From Congeria kusceri (taxonomy: Eukaryota; Mollusca; Bivalvia; Myida; Dreissenidae): 64,000 nucleotides of DNA. The stretch lies in contig CM051029.1 in assembly GCA_027627225.1 (NCBI GenBank), positions 73,785,078-73,849,077 of the forward strand. The letters are read 5' to 3'. Positions within the stretch are counted from its first letter, which is position 1. Every line of letters starts with the position of its first letter. The position numbers were made by a program, and so were the translations under genes. A model generated the notes under the pieces. It was not told where the DNA came from and searched no databases. It worked only from the letters and a program-made list of their open reading frames with translations. Positions 1 to 12,800 of the stretch are shown in pieces.

Positions 1-44
1 CGTATGATATCTGACTGCTCATTCTCTACTCTATATGTTTAAAG

Positions 45-440
45 GGACTATGTCATCGAAAAGAGCATCAAGAGGGAAATCTGAAATTTAGATATTAATA
101 CCGGCATATAATAACGGTTAAAACAGCGTATATATAATGGGAAAAGAGTGTACGCATTCTGAGATAAAAATCTATTTATAATGTGAGTTGTGTTTGTCTG
201 GCCCTTTTCCTGTTGACATTTTGACGTCAGAATTGTGAGCATTTTGTATAACCATAGTTTACAAACGACTCCTTACCAAGCACGATAGCGCAGTTGGTTA
301 AAGCGCTGTCCACTGTCATTTCTTTGTGTGGCTCCTAAGTCGTGAGTTCGATACCCGCTTGGGGTTTTATTTTTTTAGGCTTTTTTGCTATTTTTTTTAA
401 TCAAATATCTTATTTTGTAGTATATAATTGAGTTATTTAA
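45..440 (+). repeat. Dispersed tRNA-like repeat, copy 1
   Basis: About 400 bp that recur in the same orientation at 54117-54560. It includes a polymerase III A-box-like TAGCGCAGTTGG (about 288) and a B-box-like GAGTTCGATACC (about 345). The arms do not fold into a normal tRNA, so this is a SINE-like element and not a tRNA gene. Confidence 0.75.
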
Positions 441-588
441 TGCACATATCTTAGTAAAGCGAACTATTCTATCAAAAAAATTAATTTAACGTGTACTACG
501 AAGACAATTTTTCGTTGACATATTCCCTTTAAACACTGCTCATTAGTTCACACGACTTTTTTCCGTTTTCTTTTAATTCAGCTATTAT

Positions 589-602
589 GTTGACATTTCA
601 AC
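589..602 (+). promoter_or_regulatory. Possible degenerate X-box (RFX) upstream of DAW1
   Basis: GTTGACATTTCAAC is an imperfect palindrome with an AT spacer, shaped like the RFX-bound X-box of cilia genes, and lies about 240 bp before the ATG. The inner bases do not fit the consensus well, so this is a weak candidate. Confidence 0.25.
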
Positions 603-840
603 GAATATGGCCATTCAGAAAAATCCTTATAAAACATACTTTTATATAAAGATTTGTAATAACTTCATTACAGATCAATTACTAGAATCTGCATTTAGTC
701 TGATGGCTCACATTACAAATTTCCAAGGTCGGTCGAACAAAACTGCTAAATTATTCGATTATTTCAAGAGTTGTCGGCACTTGCAGTCTAGGACGCTTCT
801 CCGTGTTAGATTTTTGTCGAGGTCCAGTCGACGCACAAAA

Positions 841-880
841 ATGAAACTAAAACGATTTCTTTTAAGATATTACCCTCCAG
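841..880 (+). CDS. DAW1: DAW1 exon 1 (start codon)
   Basis: Encodes residues 1-13 and the first base of codon 14 ([14 protein letters not shown]). The donor is G|GTAAAT. The frame is also open upstream to an ATG at 607, but family proteins begin at this MKLK/MRLK methionine, so 841 is chosen. The 5' UTR and transcription start are not determined. Confidence 0.93.
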
Positions 881-3800
881 GTAAATAAAACTTTGTTTTT
901 CTTAAACAAATAACGCTCACAACGGTTTATAAGAGAGTGTGTTTTTAAGGTGACTGCATAAACTATTGATTTATTTTTAAGCACTCGGCTAAATTATCTG
1001 CTAGCAGCTAGGACAGTTTTTTGGCAAGTTCAAACAAATCTTGATATATTTTCGCAATACATTTTATCATCAACACTTGTTTAGGCAAATGTGCAAAAGA
1101 AAAATCGATTTGAAAGCTTAAATTGTGATTGAATGTCACATGTGTCATGTTAAGGTGGTTAGTCACTGACACTGCAGGTTGCTGAGCAAGGGCGGAAGAA
1201 TAGGCATCTTGTTGTTCAACAAATAAAAAATTGTTGTCCTATATATATAAATACACTAAGTAGCTCACTCGCCATTTTCTATTGTAACAGAAGTCGATTG
1301 GCAGGTTACAATGTATAAAATTACATGTTTGGTTCCCAAAATCAACATTCACAATTTCGACATTGTCAAATCACGCATAACGAGACTGGCGAGATAACGC
1401 GAGATTTTGAGGTCAGGGGGTTCCGTGTTCTCGCTCTACAGTAAATATTGATCAGCTGCTTATGCAGTTTCACATAAACTGCTATTAAAACTCAAAATAC
1501 ACAATTAATTAATGTTATATGAAGATGTATTGCTTTAATTTACGATTTTAACGTTCACACACATAATTTAGCGTCAACCATAATTTAGACCTTACTGCAA
1601 AACAGTATTAATGGTCACACGAGTAGTGTGTCAAAATAGGCAAAATAGGCAAAAATGAACAAGAAACACTACACCAAACCCATACATGCCATACGTCCCG
1701 GTTTCACGGGGATTGTCCTGGCTTCTTGAGGTCCGTCCAGGCGTCCCGGTGAGATGCATTTTGTCCCAGTCAATCACAAAAATCGATGTTAGTGTACCAT
1801 AAAACTTACCCTTGGGCCAACAATTAACTTCAGATCGTTAATCCCTTTATCGGTCCCTATGACAACAATACCCGCTAGCCGCGTGTCAAAGAGGAGCAGT
1901 AATGATACCTCATTAGCGATTTATTGATCGTTTGTCACACTTTTGCGGGATGGGGGTCATATACAGTATCCGCGGTCGCTAATTGCTGCTGATAGTTGCA
2001 TTGTTTCGGAATAAAAAAGGAACTGTGTTTGTTGTTATTTTGATTTAAAATTAAATAGGTGTTATCACATAATTAGTTTGGTAACGTTTGAAGGTTAGTA
2101 TGAAAATAAATTGAGAACTTTTCGAGAATTAAAGATATGCAAAAACATTACTTTCTTTAAACTCGTGTTGTTCTTATCGCAAAAGTTGATGCAGTTAATG
2201 ATGCAGTGTATAGTTGAACGTAGCCCAGGTATAAGTCTGCTGGAGTAGTCTCCCTTGTAAACGCATTTGTTTATTTGACAATCAGTGTTTATATTTGCGT
2301 GTTTCGTGTAATTTCTTTGATGTCATAATTACAAATACATGTTATCGTTTATATTATTGAATAAATATGATTAAAATATATGCGTGTGTATGTTTGTGTT
2401 ATTCATTTTGGGTGTTTATTGTTTTAACTATAACTATATAGACCACGAAATGGAATAGGGCCTAGGTTCGATACGATAAACTATTGTTATTACTTTTTTT
2501 TTTCTGACAAAATGACAATATTAATGTGTCCCGGTCAAATGTCAAATGTCCCGGCGATTTTTTGGCAATGTCCCGTTTTGGCCTGAAAAAATTATGGCAT
2601 GTATGCCAAACCTACGGTTAGAAGTAAATCATACAAACTCTTTTGACATGCTACTTTGAAAAACTCCACCCACCTATTTTTAAAACATTTAACAGGTTCA
2701 TGTTTTACTTTGTACTAAATGTGTAAACAATAGCCCTACAATGAGTACATTTTCATGGACCCAGAAAATTAGTTTTATTTGATTTGATGAGTGGGGTTTC
2801 TCACAGATATATTAATTTAATGTATACTGGTTGGCGAGTAGTCTCCACGAACTAGCATTATCCGTGATTTGAATATTAAAAGGTGTCAAAGCTCACCAGC
2901 ATTGAATGTTGAGTTTACACACATCACCTAGCAACTGTTCCAAACGCAGAATAAGTTGAAGTCTCCAATACTTCATATTTTTCAAGATATTTACATTTTT
3001 GTTAAAAACAATCTTAAAACAACTTAACTCCTCGCGGGGCATTCACGCGCACGTCTTTGCGCATGCGCATTAGTCTATAATTGGACCCCTATTTTTATCT
3101 TGTACTTCCCTATTTTCGGTTTACCAAGGTTGATCGCTAGGTTATTCACATAAAGCAGCAATTTTAGTATTTAAACACCACCATCCATTTATTCAACACC
3201 ATTCTTCGTGAAATAAATTTTCTTTAAAAAATCAAGAATTGCAGTCGCAAAATGTTTACTCAAAGAAAATATTAACAAAGAATTGCAATTTTAAAATGTT
3301 TACTAAATTATACAGCTAGTTTTTGTTTTCGGGACGATTTTGACAAAATTTCAATGCAGGGGAAGCGTCTACCTAGATAATAACAAGGTTATCTCCCGTT
3401 TACAATCAGCAAATTTTTAAGGGGCACCAAAGGGGTAATTAAAAGCCCATTTTTCGGCATCCACTTATGTTTGTAGTCGCATTATCACTGTTAATCTGGC
3501 ATAGACTTTAATAATATTACATCATTATGATGTAGGTAATATAATGTAGAATAATATAGAGTGATTAAATTCTTGAGGTTTGTAGCGCAAATATCGCATT
3601 TTCAATTGAAAGGAAAAATCACGGATACTACTAGTTTTATTGCTTCAAGTAACGCTTATTGATTACCCCTTTGGAGCCCCTTATATGAAAAAATCCATAT
3701 GACGTCATGACAAGATTTTACATCCTTGTAAACAGAAGGAGCCCAACTTTGTACTGCAACAAGCTTTTCTTTAAAAGTATTACTTACGCGATTGAAAATA

Positions 3801-6800
3801 AAGAAATACTACTAAAAAATAACGGATACTTCTCGCCATCCAGTATATCATTTGTATATGATTTTTTTTCTTTTGACAATTGCAACCTGAATACAAACCG
3901 GGCCCAGCTAGCTTAGTTGGTAGAGAGCTGGACTGCCAATTCGGGTTCACAACAATGTTTCGCGAGTTCGAGTCCCAGCAGTAGATTTGGCTGCAGTATG
4001 CCGGTATACAGGATGAGTCCTGCAGTTCCACATAATAGACCTGTGTCCTAATAGTACCATCATAAGGAATATATGCAGCTTAATTATCTTCACGTAATCA
4101 ACAACACAACAAGAAAAAAGTCCATGTCAGAGGGTTATTTTCTTGTAATCATAAGCTATAAATATAAAGCATTTCAAAATCACATCCACAGCACACAAAT
4201 AAACAAAATTACATTAAGTATTCTATTATACTGAAACAAGTATCACAAGAATACATTAGAAATGCTCAAAACATGGAAATGTTTTAATTAGTATATATTC
4301 CTGTGTAGAACCAGTACTTAGTCACTTTTTCACAAGTTTTAGTACAGTTTAGTAAAAAAACAAGCAGGTTCATTACCAGCTATTGAGTTGGGCAGATGTC
4401 CCTGACATTTTCAGTGTACCCATTTTGAACTGGAACTTGGACAGTACAGTTACTGCTGGTGCCAATGTCACAATGAACAATTTTTCTATGGAATATATAT
4501 AGCTACTTCCCGCAGTGGTTTTACGCAAAATCACGAAGCGGTCAAGGGTCATACTGAATCGACCAAGGGCAGACTGAATCGACAAAGAAAATTAGTCAGG
4601 TCACCAACAGATCACTTTTCCACTGTCTGCGGGTTCAGGAATGTTTCGTACCAATGATGTTTTGCCCGAGGATGTTTCGACTTGGAACTTTGTATGCGCA
4701 CAGATGTATGATTACTAAATACTTATGACAATCCATCAACAACCATCTGTTATGATAACAACTGTTTCAATTCATTAACATTATTATTTTAAATATATTC
4801 ACTTGAATTTGGACAATTAATACTATTACTTAACTGAACACACATAACATAATATATATATATTTTTTATAAATGTAATTACATTAAAGGTGTTGTGTCA
4901 CAATATGCTAATTCAAGAAGGAATACTTCGATCAGGTGAATAATCCCCTGGAAAATCAGGTTAAATAAAGTTCAATTAAAGTATTATTATTATTAGTGCA
5001 AAGATATACTGTAATACAAACAAACAATAATATTATTATGTATAAACATACTGAACTGGCTACTCTACTGTATGCAAGTCCGTATATACATTAAAACTTC
5101 TAAATATTGCCTATACATTATCTATTGACAAACATTGATGACACATTTAAGGACTGTTATGGATAAACATAACGTGCATAAAAATAAATATACTGGCGTT
5201 CTCTTTATTATTTCATAACCTATTTGAAAGAAAGGTATTAAATCTAATGCCAAAATAAGATCTGTTGCATTTATAGCTTCGTTTTTCAATCCTTTAATGA
5301 TGAATTCCCACACCCCATCCACGTTTAGAATGTTAAATTGTAACCTGTTTAGAACATAACAAAGCAGAAATGTGTATAAAAGCCGACTTACATGTATTTC
5401 TCCTCAACAAGTAACAGTTTTCCAGTCATATAGTTAAATGAGCAAAAATGCTCTCATCAAGAACAAAGATCAGAATATGCAGACGTAGCCTAATCAGTAG
5501 GAACCCCCCTGACCTCAATCTCCTATGCAGAGTGATCTCCCTTTATTGGAATGTCGAAATGGTCAATAGCCCATGCATTGAGGACTGAGTCAACTTCAAT
5601 TACGATAGAAATTGGCAAGTGAGCTACCTTGTGTGTATTTATAATATAGTGAATAGGATTATTTTGTATTTGTTAAACAACCAAGCACCTATGGGGCGAA
5701 GTTAGTTGATTCTATGGCACATGCCGGGATTGTCCGGGATTGTCCTGGACATGCAGTGCCAATACGCAATCCTGGAATACGTTCATATGTCCCAGAAATC
5801 ATAAAAACAGTGCATACCTATATAAGTTGAACTTTTGACAAACCACTAATCCCATAATTTGTCCCTAAGGTAATGTATACTCGATCAGGCAATGTTTCAT
5901 AAACGAGCAATTAACAGCAGTTCTCACACTTTCACTGTAATCGACTGCATTCTTAAGCTGCAATCAGTCACCAAGTAGCTCCGCCCTGAAGGCGGAGTTT
6001 TATTCCCACAGAAAAATCTATATTGGCCAATTAAAATGCCGAGGTATTTCAGTTTGCCAGTGCCGTGAACGATCAGCCAATCAGCGTAATACACATTTTA
6101 CACGCATTAGTGCACATGCATCAGTTGATAACAAAAGAGTATAATCCCGACCATAAGTAAACGCAGTTTACTTAATTGTTTCAGATGTTCACAATATCCA
6201 CAGGTAGTTTACTACATAAATAATTTATTGTTTTATATTACTTTTCTTGAAATTCAGGTAGTCGTAAACACTAATTTTTTGTTATGCCATGTAAAACCCA
6301 TGTTTTGCTAGAAAAGAGCGCGAAAAGTCTGCTGGCACCAAACGATGCCACGTTCCACAAATGGAAAGCGTGCTTGTACCGACCATATGCTTTGCTAAGT
6401 AAAGACGTGTTAACTGGTAATAAAACCTTTGTAGTGAAAGAACTTTTTGTCTTTACTTTTTTAATAAAAAGTTTTGCAGTGCAATAACTTTGTAATCATT
6501 AGCATTTTAATGAATATTTTTATTGCTAAGAGTACATACTTAGAACTATAAAACTTTTTTTCATTAAAAAAAGTACATTGCCTAGGATTGGAATAAATAC
6601 ATCAACACTCGCACCTATTTCCCGCCAAAACGATTTTCACGCCAAATATGAACGCTTATTTGAAATTATAAAGCACATACATGTCCCGGAAAATCAGAAA
6701 AAATACTGTGCACGAAATTAATGTGAGCATTGGATGTTAACTCGCATAAGGTACCACGATATCCATTCTTATCCGCGTGAAAATGAACTGTAAATGATTT

Positions 6801-9800
6801 ATTTCCGAGGATCAGCTGGAAATGCATCACTTTTCAAAAGTGGGCGCACCATGGCTGATATTTTATTGTTCGGAAGGTCATTTGAACGTGGCCTGTTATA
6901 CAATGTCTTCAGATCCTAACAATGGTAGGATTAAATTTTAATGAGATTGGACTACTGTGATGCCCACATTTTGATCAGACATGTCTGTTTGACAAAGTTT
7001 AATGTTGTCTGTTGTTTGAACTTACAAGGTAAAACTTTCTACAGAGGGCTTGCAGTGTTGTTTTTTTAGGGCCAATTTGAGACCGATATTTGACCCCATT
7101 CCCCTGCTTAAAAAGTATATATTTTTCCCCTATATTTACTTTAAAATTCTCCTCAGAATGTAAGCTTTATTAAAAAAAAAATTGACCTAAATCGGGAAAA
7201 AATTCACTAAGATAGAGGAATTTTAGTAAACAATCCCAGCAATTGTTCATCAAAGTTAGTGCATAATTTAAGGTAGAAAGATCCTAATGACTTCAGAAAT
7301 TCTCGCGAAATTTACGTTAACTTCGGCCCATTTGCCACTAACTAAACATTACTTTTCGAACGTTGAGTCATTTTCAATTAAATGTGTGAAATAAATGCTT
7401 ATTTGTGTTTAAAGATGAAAGTAAAAATGTACTTTGAAGAAAAACAAGGTACTCTGCCATGGGAAATACCTTCAAATGACGTAATTGTTGGGAATTTCTG
7501 TTTACATTTAATCATTACATTTTCGCGATATGTCTGGTGTATTTCATTACACTTAAGTTTAAATAGTTATAAATAAACGTCCAAGGAGTATTAGTATTAT
7601 TGAACATAATTATTCGTATATAAAAACATATATATATACGTGAAGGAGATACGTGCTCCTTGCTGTGAAATAACATTCATTCACACCAAAAACTTTGAAA
7701 AATAGTCAGTCGAGATGGGTGGAGAGCGGGACTTCGGGTGATCGAGTTTGTCGTTCTGTTGGATAATTTAATATACTGTCCATAGTGTAAACTTGGACCT
7801 GTTCCACTGAGAAATTTTGAAGAGATCTACCGCTGTACAAACATATGAAAATTATGTATCGGCGAAATGATGAGAATGGTCTAGGGTGATTCCACACTAG
7901 TGGTCACAAAAGTGGGACATTGATGTTAAATTCCAAACAATGACAATCATGCTGTTTCTTACTTTTTTCTGCTAGTAAAATAATCACTCTTTCACAAACA
8001 TGTGTCCATGAGATAACTTTTGGCCCAATTTTTTTTTTTGATGCCATTATATATACCCCTGTCTAAAATGTAACGCTTGTTACATGGTGTCCAATTTTAT
8101 GTGGATTTGATCACTTGTACTGCTTATTTTGGTATGTATAACTACAAAATGATAATATACTAGATTATCATTAAGGTCAACCCCCTAAGGAAGTCAGCTT
8201 TTGCACATTTCATTTGAAATTATTTGTCTGTATTTTTACACTCTAGCTCTGCCATTTATCACCATCAGAAAAGTTTGAAAAAAAAAAGTGCTATTCTGAT
8301 TATAAAAGAACAACATACACATGGAATGGCTATTTTTAACAATTTTAAAGAGTGGTGTATGATACATACTGCTATGCAAGACCATTCGCCTCATTTTTAA
8401 ATATTATACAAAATCTGTAACGTGTGTTACAATGGACACTTTGTAATGCTCGTTACATGGTGTCCAAAAGCACTAGTATGAAAATTCTAGTTTAAAAGCC
8501 TATCTTCTTAAATATTCACAACAGACAAGGCTTCTAAAATTATAATATATAATTATTCATAATCTACAAAGCATTGCTGTATGTGATTAAGACATTATAT
8601 TAACACACAAGGACACCATGTAACAAGCGTTACATAATTAGCTTCCACTTTTTAAGCTTTTATGCTATTTGGCTTTGAAACAAATGCATAGGAGTTGGTT
8701 TTTTCATTTTGCAAGTTATAAATTATTTTAGGAAATGGTTACTATCTACATAGTCAACAACATTTCAGTTTATATTAATGATTTTTAAATTGATTTCGTT
8801 AACAATCTGAAAGTACCAGCAAAATGAGACATTTAAGTACTTAGTTCTCACTTAGCTTGCCAACAAAATCATTCTCACACATCATCGCATTGGGTTGGGA
8901 ATGTCTTAGTAGCCTAGAAAAGCAACATAAAATTTGAAGTTGCAGTTTTGTAAGAAAAGACTACTAAGACGTCCCCTAACCATTCACCCATCATTCATTT
9001 TGTCATCATACTGTAATTTTGGTGAATGGTTGGTTAACAAGGCAACCCTAGTGTAAAGGGGCCTTGGGGCTCACCATAGCTGCTGTTTCGTTTAACCCAT
9101 TCCTTACACAGGCGACTTTTGACGTGTCTGCAGCAGACTTTTGAAAACAATGTGACAAAAGCAAAAGGGTCACAAACAACATTCACGACAAGTAAACTTT
9201 GTAACTTCTGGTGATACATATAATCACTATTCCCATTTATTTCAATTTAAAATAATTAATGTCAGAGGCAGAGTAGTGGAAACTTTTTACATGAAAGAAC
9301 TTATTATTCAAACCATTCAAAATAGATGATTGAACCAGAAGTTGATAAGTTTACTTTCTGTGATATTGGGAAGAAACACACCAGACAGCCGATCCAGTTG
9401 TTTCAAAATTATGGATAATTTAATGTTTGCACAGAATGGTTAATTTTCTATACAATCAAACAATTCAAAACAGATCAAGTTGCAGAACAAGAACTTGTCA
9501 CTTCCATGCTTCATCTGAAAAGATAAATAGATAACATACATGGAATATGTTTTATGACATTAATAAGCGTATCAACTTAAATTTATTAAATATTAGACAA
9601 TCTGCTGTCTACCAAAGATGTAAATTCCGAGAGTGGAGGGGGGGGGGGGGGGGGGCGTTCAAAAGCAATGATAAGAAAGCAAGCAGAGTCCGAAGTCAAT
9701 AGACTTGGTTTGATCTATACTGTTTATCAACAGTTATGAAATATGCAGCACAGCCCACACCTACTAGTTCTGGTTTACTTGATATTCTATATGCTTGAGG

Positions 9801-12800
9801 AAAAGAAAATCAACAAGATGAAATATGGTATGAATTTTACGTCAGTTCAAAGGTTAATTAAAAGAGGAAAAGTCCATTGTACCTCTTTTACAAATTTATA
9901 CCTGAAAACTTGTATAGAAGCCTGGTTCCGCACAGGAGAATATCTGGAGGCTCCAGCTTATTCCTGACGTCGCTTTCAAGGACTGTGTGTTTAATTGCAT
10001 TCAAAGTCCACATCTTCTTAGCTTTCTTGAAAAATCTGACCCATGGCCATTCATCCACCTTAAATGATAAACAAAAGCAGTTATCAAAAAATGGAGACAT
10101 CTAGGCAAGGCAGTGACTGTCTACAGCAACCTCTGACTACCGAACCATCATGTTTATAAATAAAGTCAGTCTGTCTGTCTGAGTCTGGAAAGGAAACATA
10201 TATGGTAACAGTATGCCTTTAAAATGATGTAAAAATTTCATAAATATACATTTAAGTCAGTTTTTGGTTGGAAATGTAACTATTACTATAGTTAACCAGT
10301 GGAACTACTTACTCGTTTTCTTATTATTGAAATGGACTGAACAAGATTCAGGTTACATTTACAAACAAATACTGACCACTGAGTGTAAATGTGAAATGAA
10401 ACTAAATGGAATGTCATGTTTCTTATTTCCGTTGTGGATAATACATAACAATACCATGTTCAGCCATATTTTATTCATAATTCTGAATATTTGCAATTAT
10501 TAAAAAAAAATTCAAAGCAGTACTCTATATTTGTGAGTTCAATCCCTAGAACTAAAATTCAATTTTCTTAGTCTCTTAAATTTTGAAATTTTCAATTATT
10601 TTCTGAAGATAAAGGTTTGAAAGAAAATGAACAAGAAATTGAAACAGTTCAAACAAAACAAAAATCAACAAGAAACTTCGGTAAGTTTAAACTAAAATGT
10701 TTGATATCAAACAACAACATACAGTTATAAATTCAACAAGAACACTCCAACAATGCTTACAACTGCTGGCAATAACGAAGACCCATGACTGACTGTTACA
10801 AAGTCTCCAGACTGATGCCTAAGAATATTTTTAAGTTAACTGTTTACTATAGATACTGAATTATGTCATGTGTTGTCATTTTAGTCTAACTTTATATTTA
10901 GAAAGGTAAAGTGTTTCGCACTGGCACGGGGTTTTACGTCGCCTTCAACAATATTTCAGTCGTATTAATTACGGCGGTCAGTATATATATATGTAAAACG
11001 ATTTTTATGGCCAAGCATTTTGACAGATGAAAAAAAGATGGTTACTGTAGATCCTGCAAAATTTTGCAATGTACACACAATAGATTAAACCAGAAGGTAA
11101 CCACACTAGCACTTACTGTGGTTTCAAGGATGTGGATTGGGTGCTGTCTGCAACAGACACAGTGGCTGAATAATTAAGGTTGGCTACTTCCACCTTCTCA
11201 TCCTCGTCTGTATCATGTGGATCAACGGTACTGGTATGGCTGTCAACCCTGAAAACATACCATGAGAACAATATGTTTGCATGCACTTGTTGGGATTGGT
11301 TTCAAATAACAGTAATTATAGATCAATCAAATGTGTGAAATCAAATGCAGTTTAGACATTTTTAAACTTACTGTGGTTCTGATGATACAGGCAAGGAAAG
11401 AACTGTGCAGACCAAAGCTTGTCCTGTCAAGTCTGTAACAGCTACCTCTGTCTTCTCGCTCTCTGTACTGGGGGAAACAGAGGGACTGGTATCGCTGTCA
11501 ACCCTGAAAACATACCATAAGAAAAATATGTTTGCATGCACTTGTTGGGATTTGTTTCAAATAACAGTAATTATCTACCAAATAAATGTATGAAATCAAC
11601 CAAACTGAAATTGACAAATAAAAAACAATTTTAGTCATATTTCATACCAACAGGAGTATCTGCTGAATGCCAAAATTATAAAATAGACTAGGGAATATTT
11701 GACTGAACAGAATTAGTGGAAATTCATAGTTACCTAGGTTCTGCTGGCTTGTCTGTTAATTTGTCTTCTGGGATATGCGTCTGTGGTAGGGCAGGTAATA
11801 TGGGATCATCAACGAAGCTGAAATTGACAAGTAAAAAGCAATTAGCAACAGGATGATATGCTGAATGCCAAGATTATAAATAGACTAGGGACTATTTGAT
11901 TATTTTGAGTGGCAAAGCCACAAGTGTAATTACCTTTGGTGTTCACGTGATGTCAAAATTAAATACATGGATATCTTACACGGAAACAAACAAATTTCCT
12001 TTTTTACTTACTCTAACAAGGAGAGTACAAAGTCATCGATCAGGCTATCGTTCACCGAACTTTTGTTGTAGTCGTCATCAACATCATCAAAGTCGATCAC
12101 AAGCTCTGAATCCCCACACTGAGCATTCATCTCACTAGGTGAGTCGGCAGTTTCCTCAGAACTTGTGCGAGAATTGTCTGTTCCCTTCTTTGTGCGTGTA
12201 ATTTTTTTCTTTGTTTTCAGTTTACCCTGCTGCTCCCAGTCATCAACATGACCTACAGACTGACAAGCAGATTCAGTTTGTGTACCCCTACAATACATAC
12301 AAAAGCAGCTTAGTTCACGTGTAGCAACCCCCAATATACCCTCAGGACAAGGCTTGATGGCGTGCAGCTTTCTTGTTTCTGGGATAGGTTTCGCACTGAT
12401 GTGATCCAATCTCTGTCTTGGAACATCCGTCTCTGCTACATAGAAAAAAATCCGCCTTTTGTGGTCAGAACATCCAGCGTCTTTGTCATTGTTTGGTTTA
12501 GACAGCTTTGCTTTGGCAAAGTCATGAAACTCTTTCGCATTTCTTATAATTACCTGCCTTGCAAGAACTGCCTGTGAGACTGTCCGTTTCACAACACCGA
12601 ACTCTCCATCACACGGGCCTTTGCCGTGTCTACTACCGAAAAAGTGCTTCTCGCAAGGGAAACCATAGTCAGTGGAGCTCTTTGCGACATCAGCGAATGG
12701 TGTCTTTGATTTAAACTGGCTGGCAGCGCCATCTGAAAAATGAATTTCACGTTCAATTGTCAAGTGTCATCTTTCTGTTAGATGGTTGTTTGCTACAGTG

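Noticed and set aside
285..360. tRNA gene
   Set aside because: A and B boxes are present but the acceptor and anticodon stems do not pair, and a near copy exists at 54365. It is part of a dispersed repeat.
607..840. Upstream in-frame ATG that would lengthen DAW1 by 78 residues
   Set aside because: The conserved family start is the MKLK methionine at 841, and the extra residues resemble nothing in the family. It is probably chance or 5' UTR.
12725..12770. An intron removing the second TGA of the transposase (TTTTTCAG acceptor at about 12735)
   Set aside because: Splicing there would delete the start of the FSDGAAS motif, and the continuous frame through [10 protein letters not shown] is far more natural. 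The TGA is treated as a real break.
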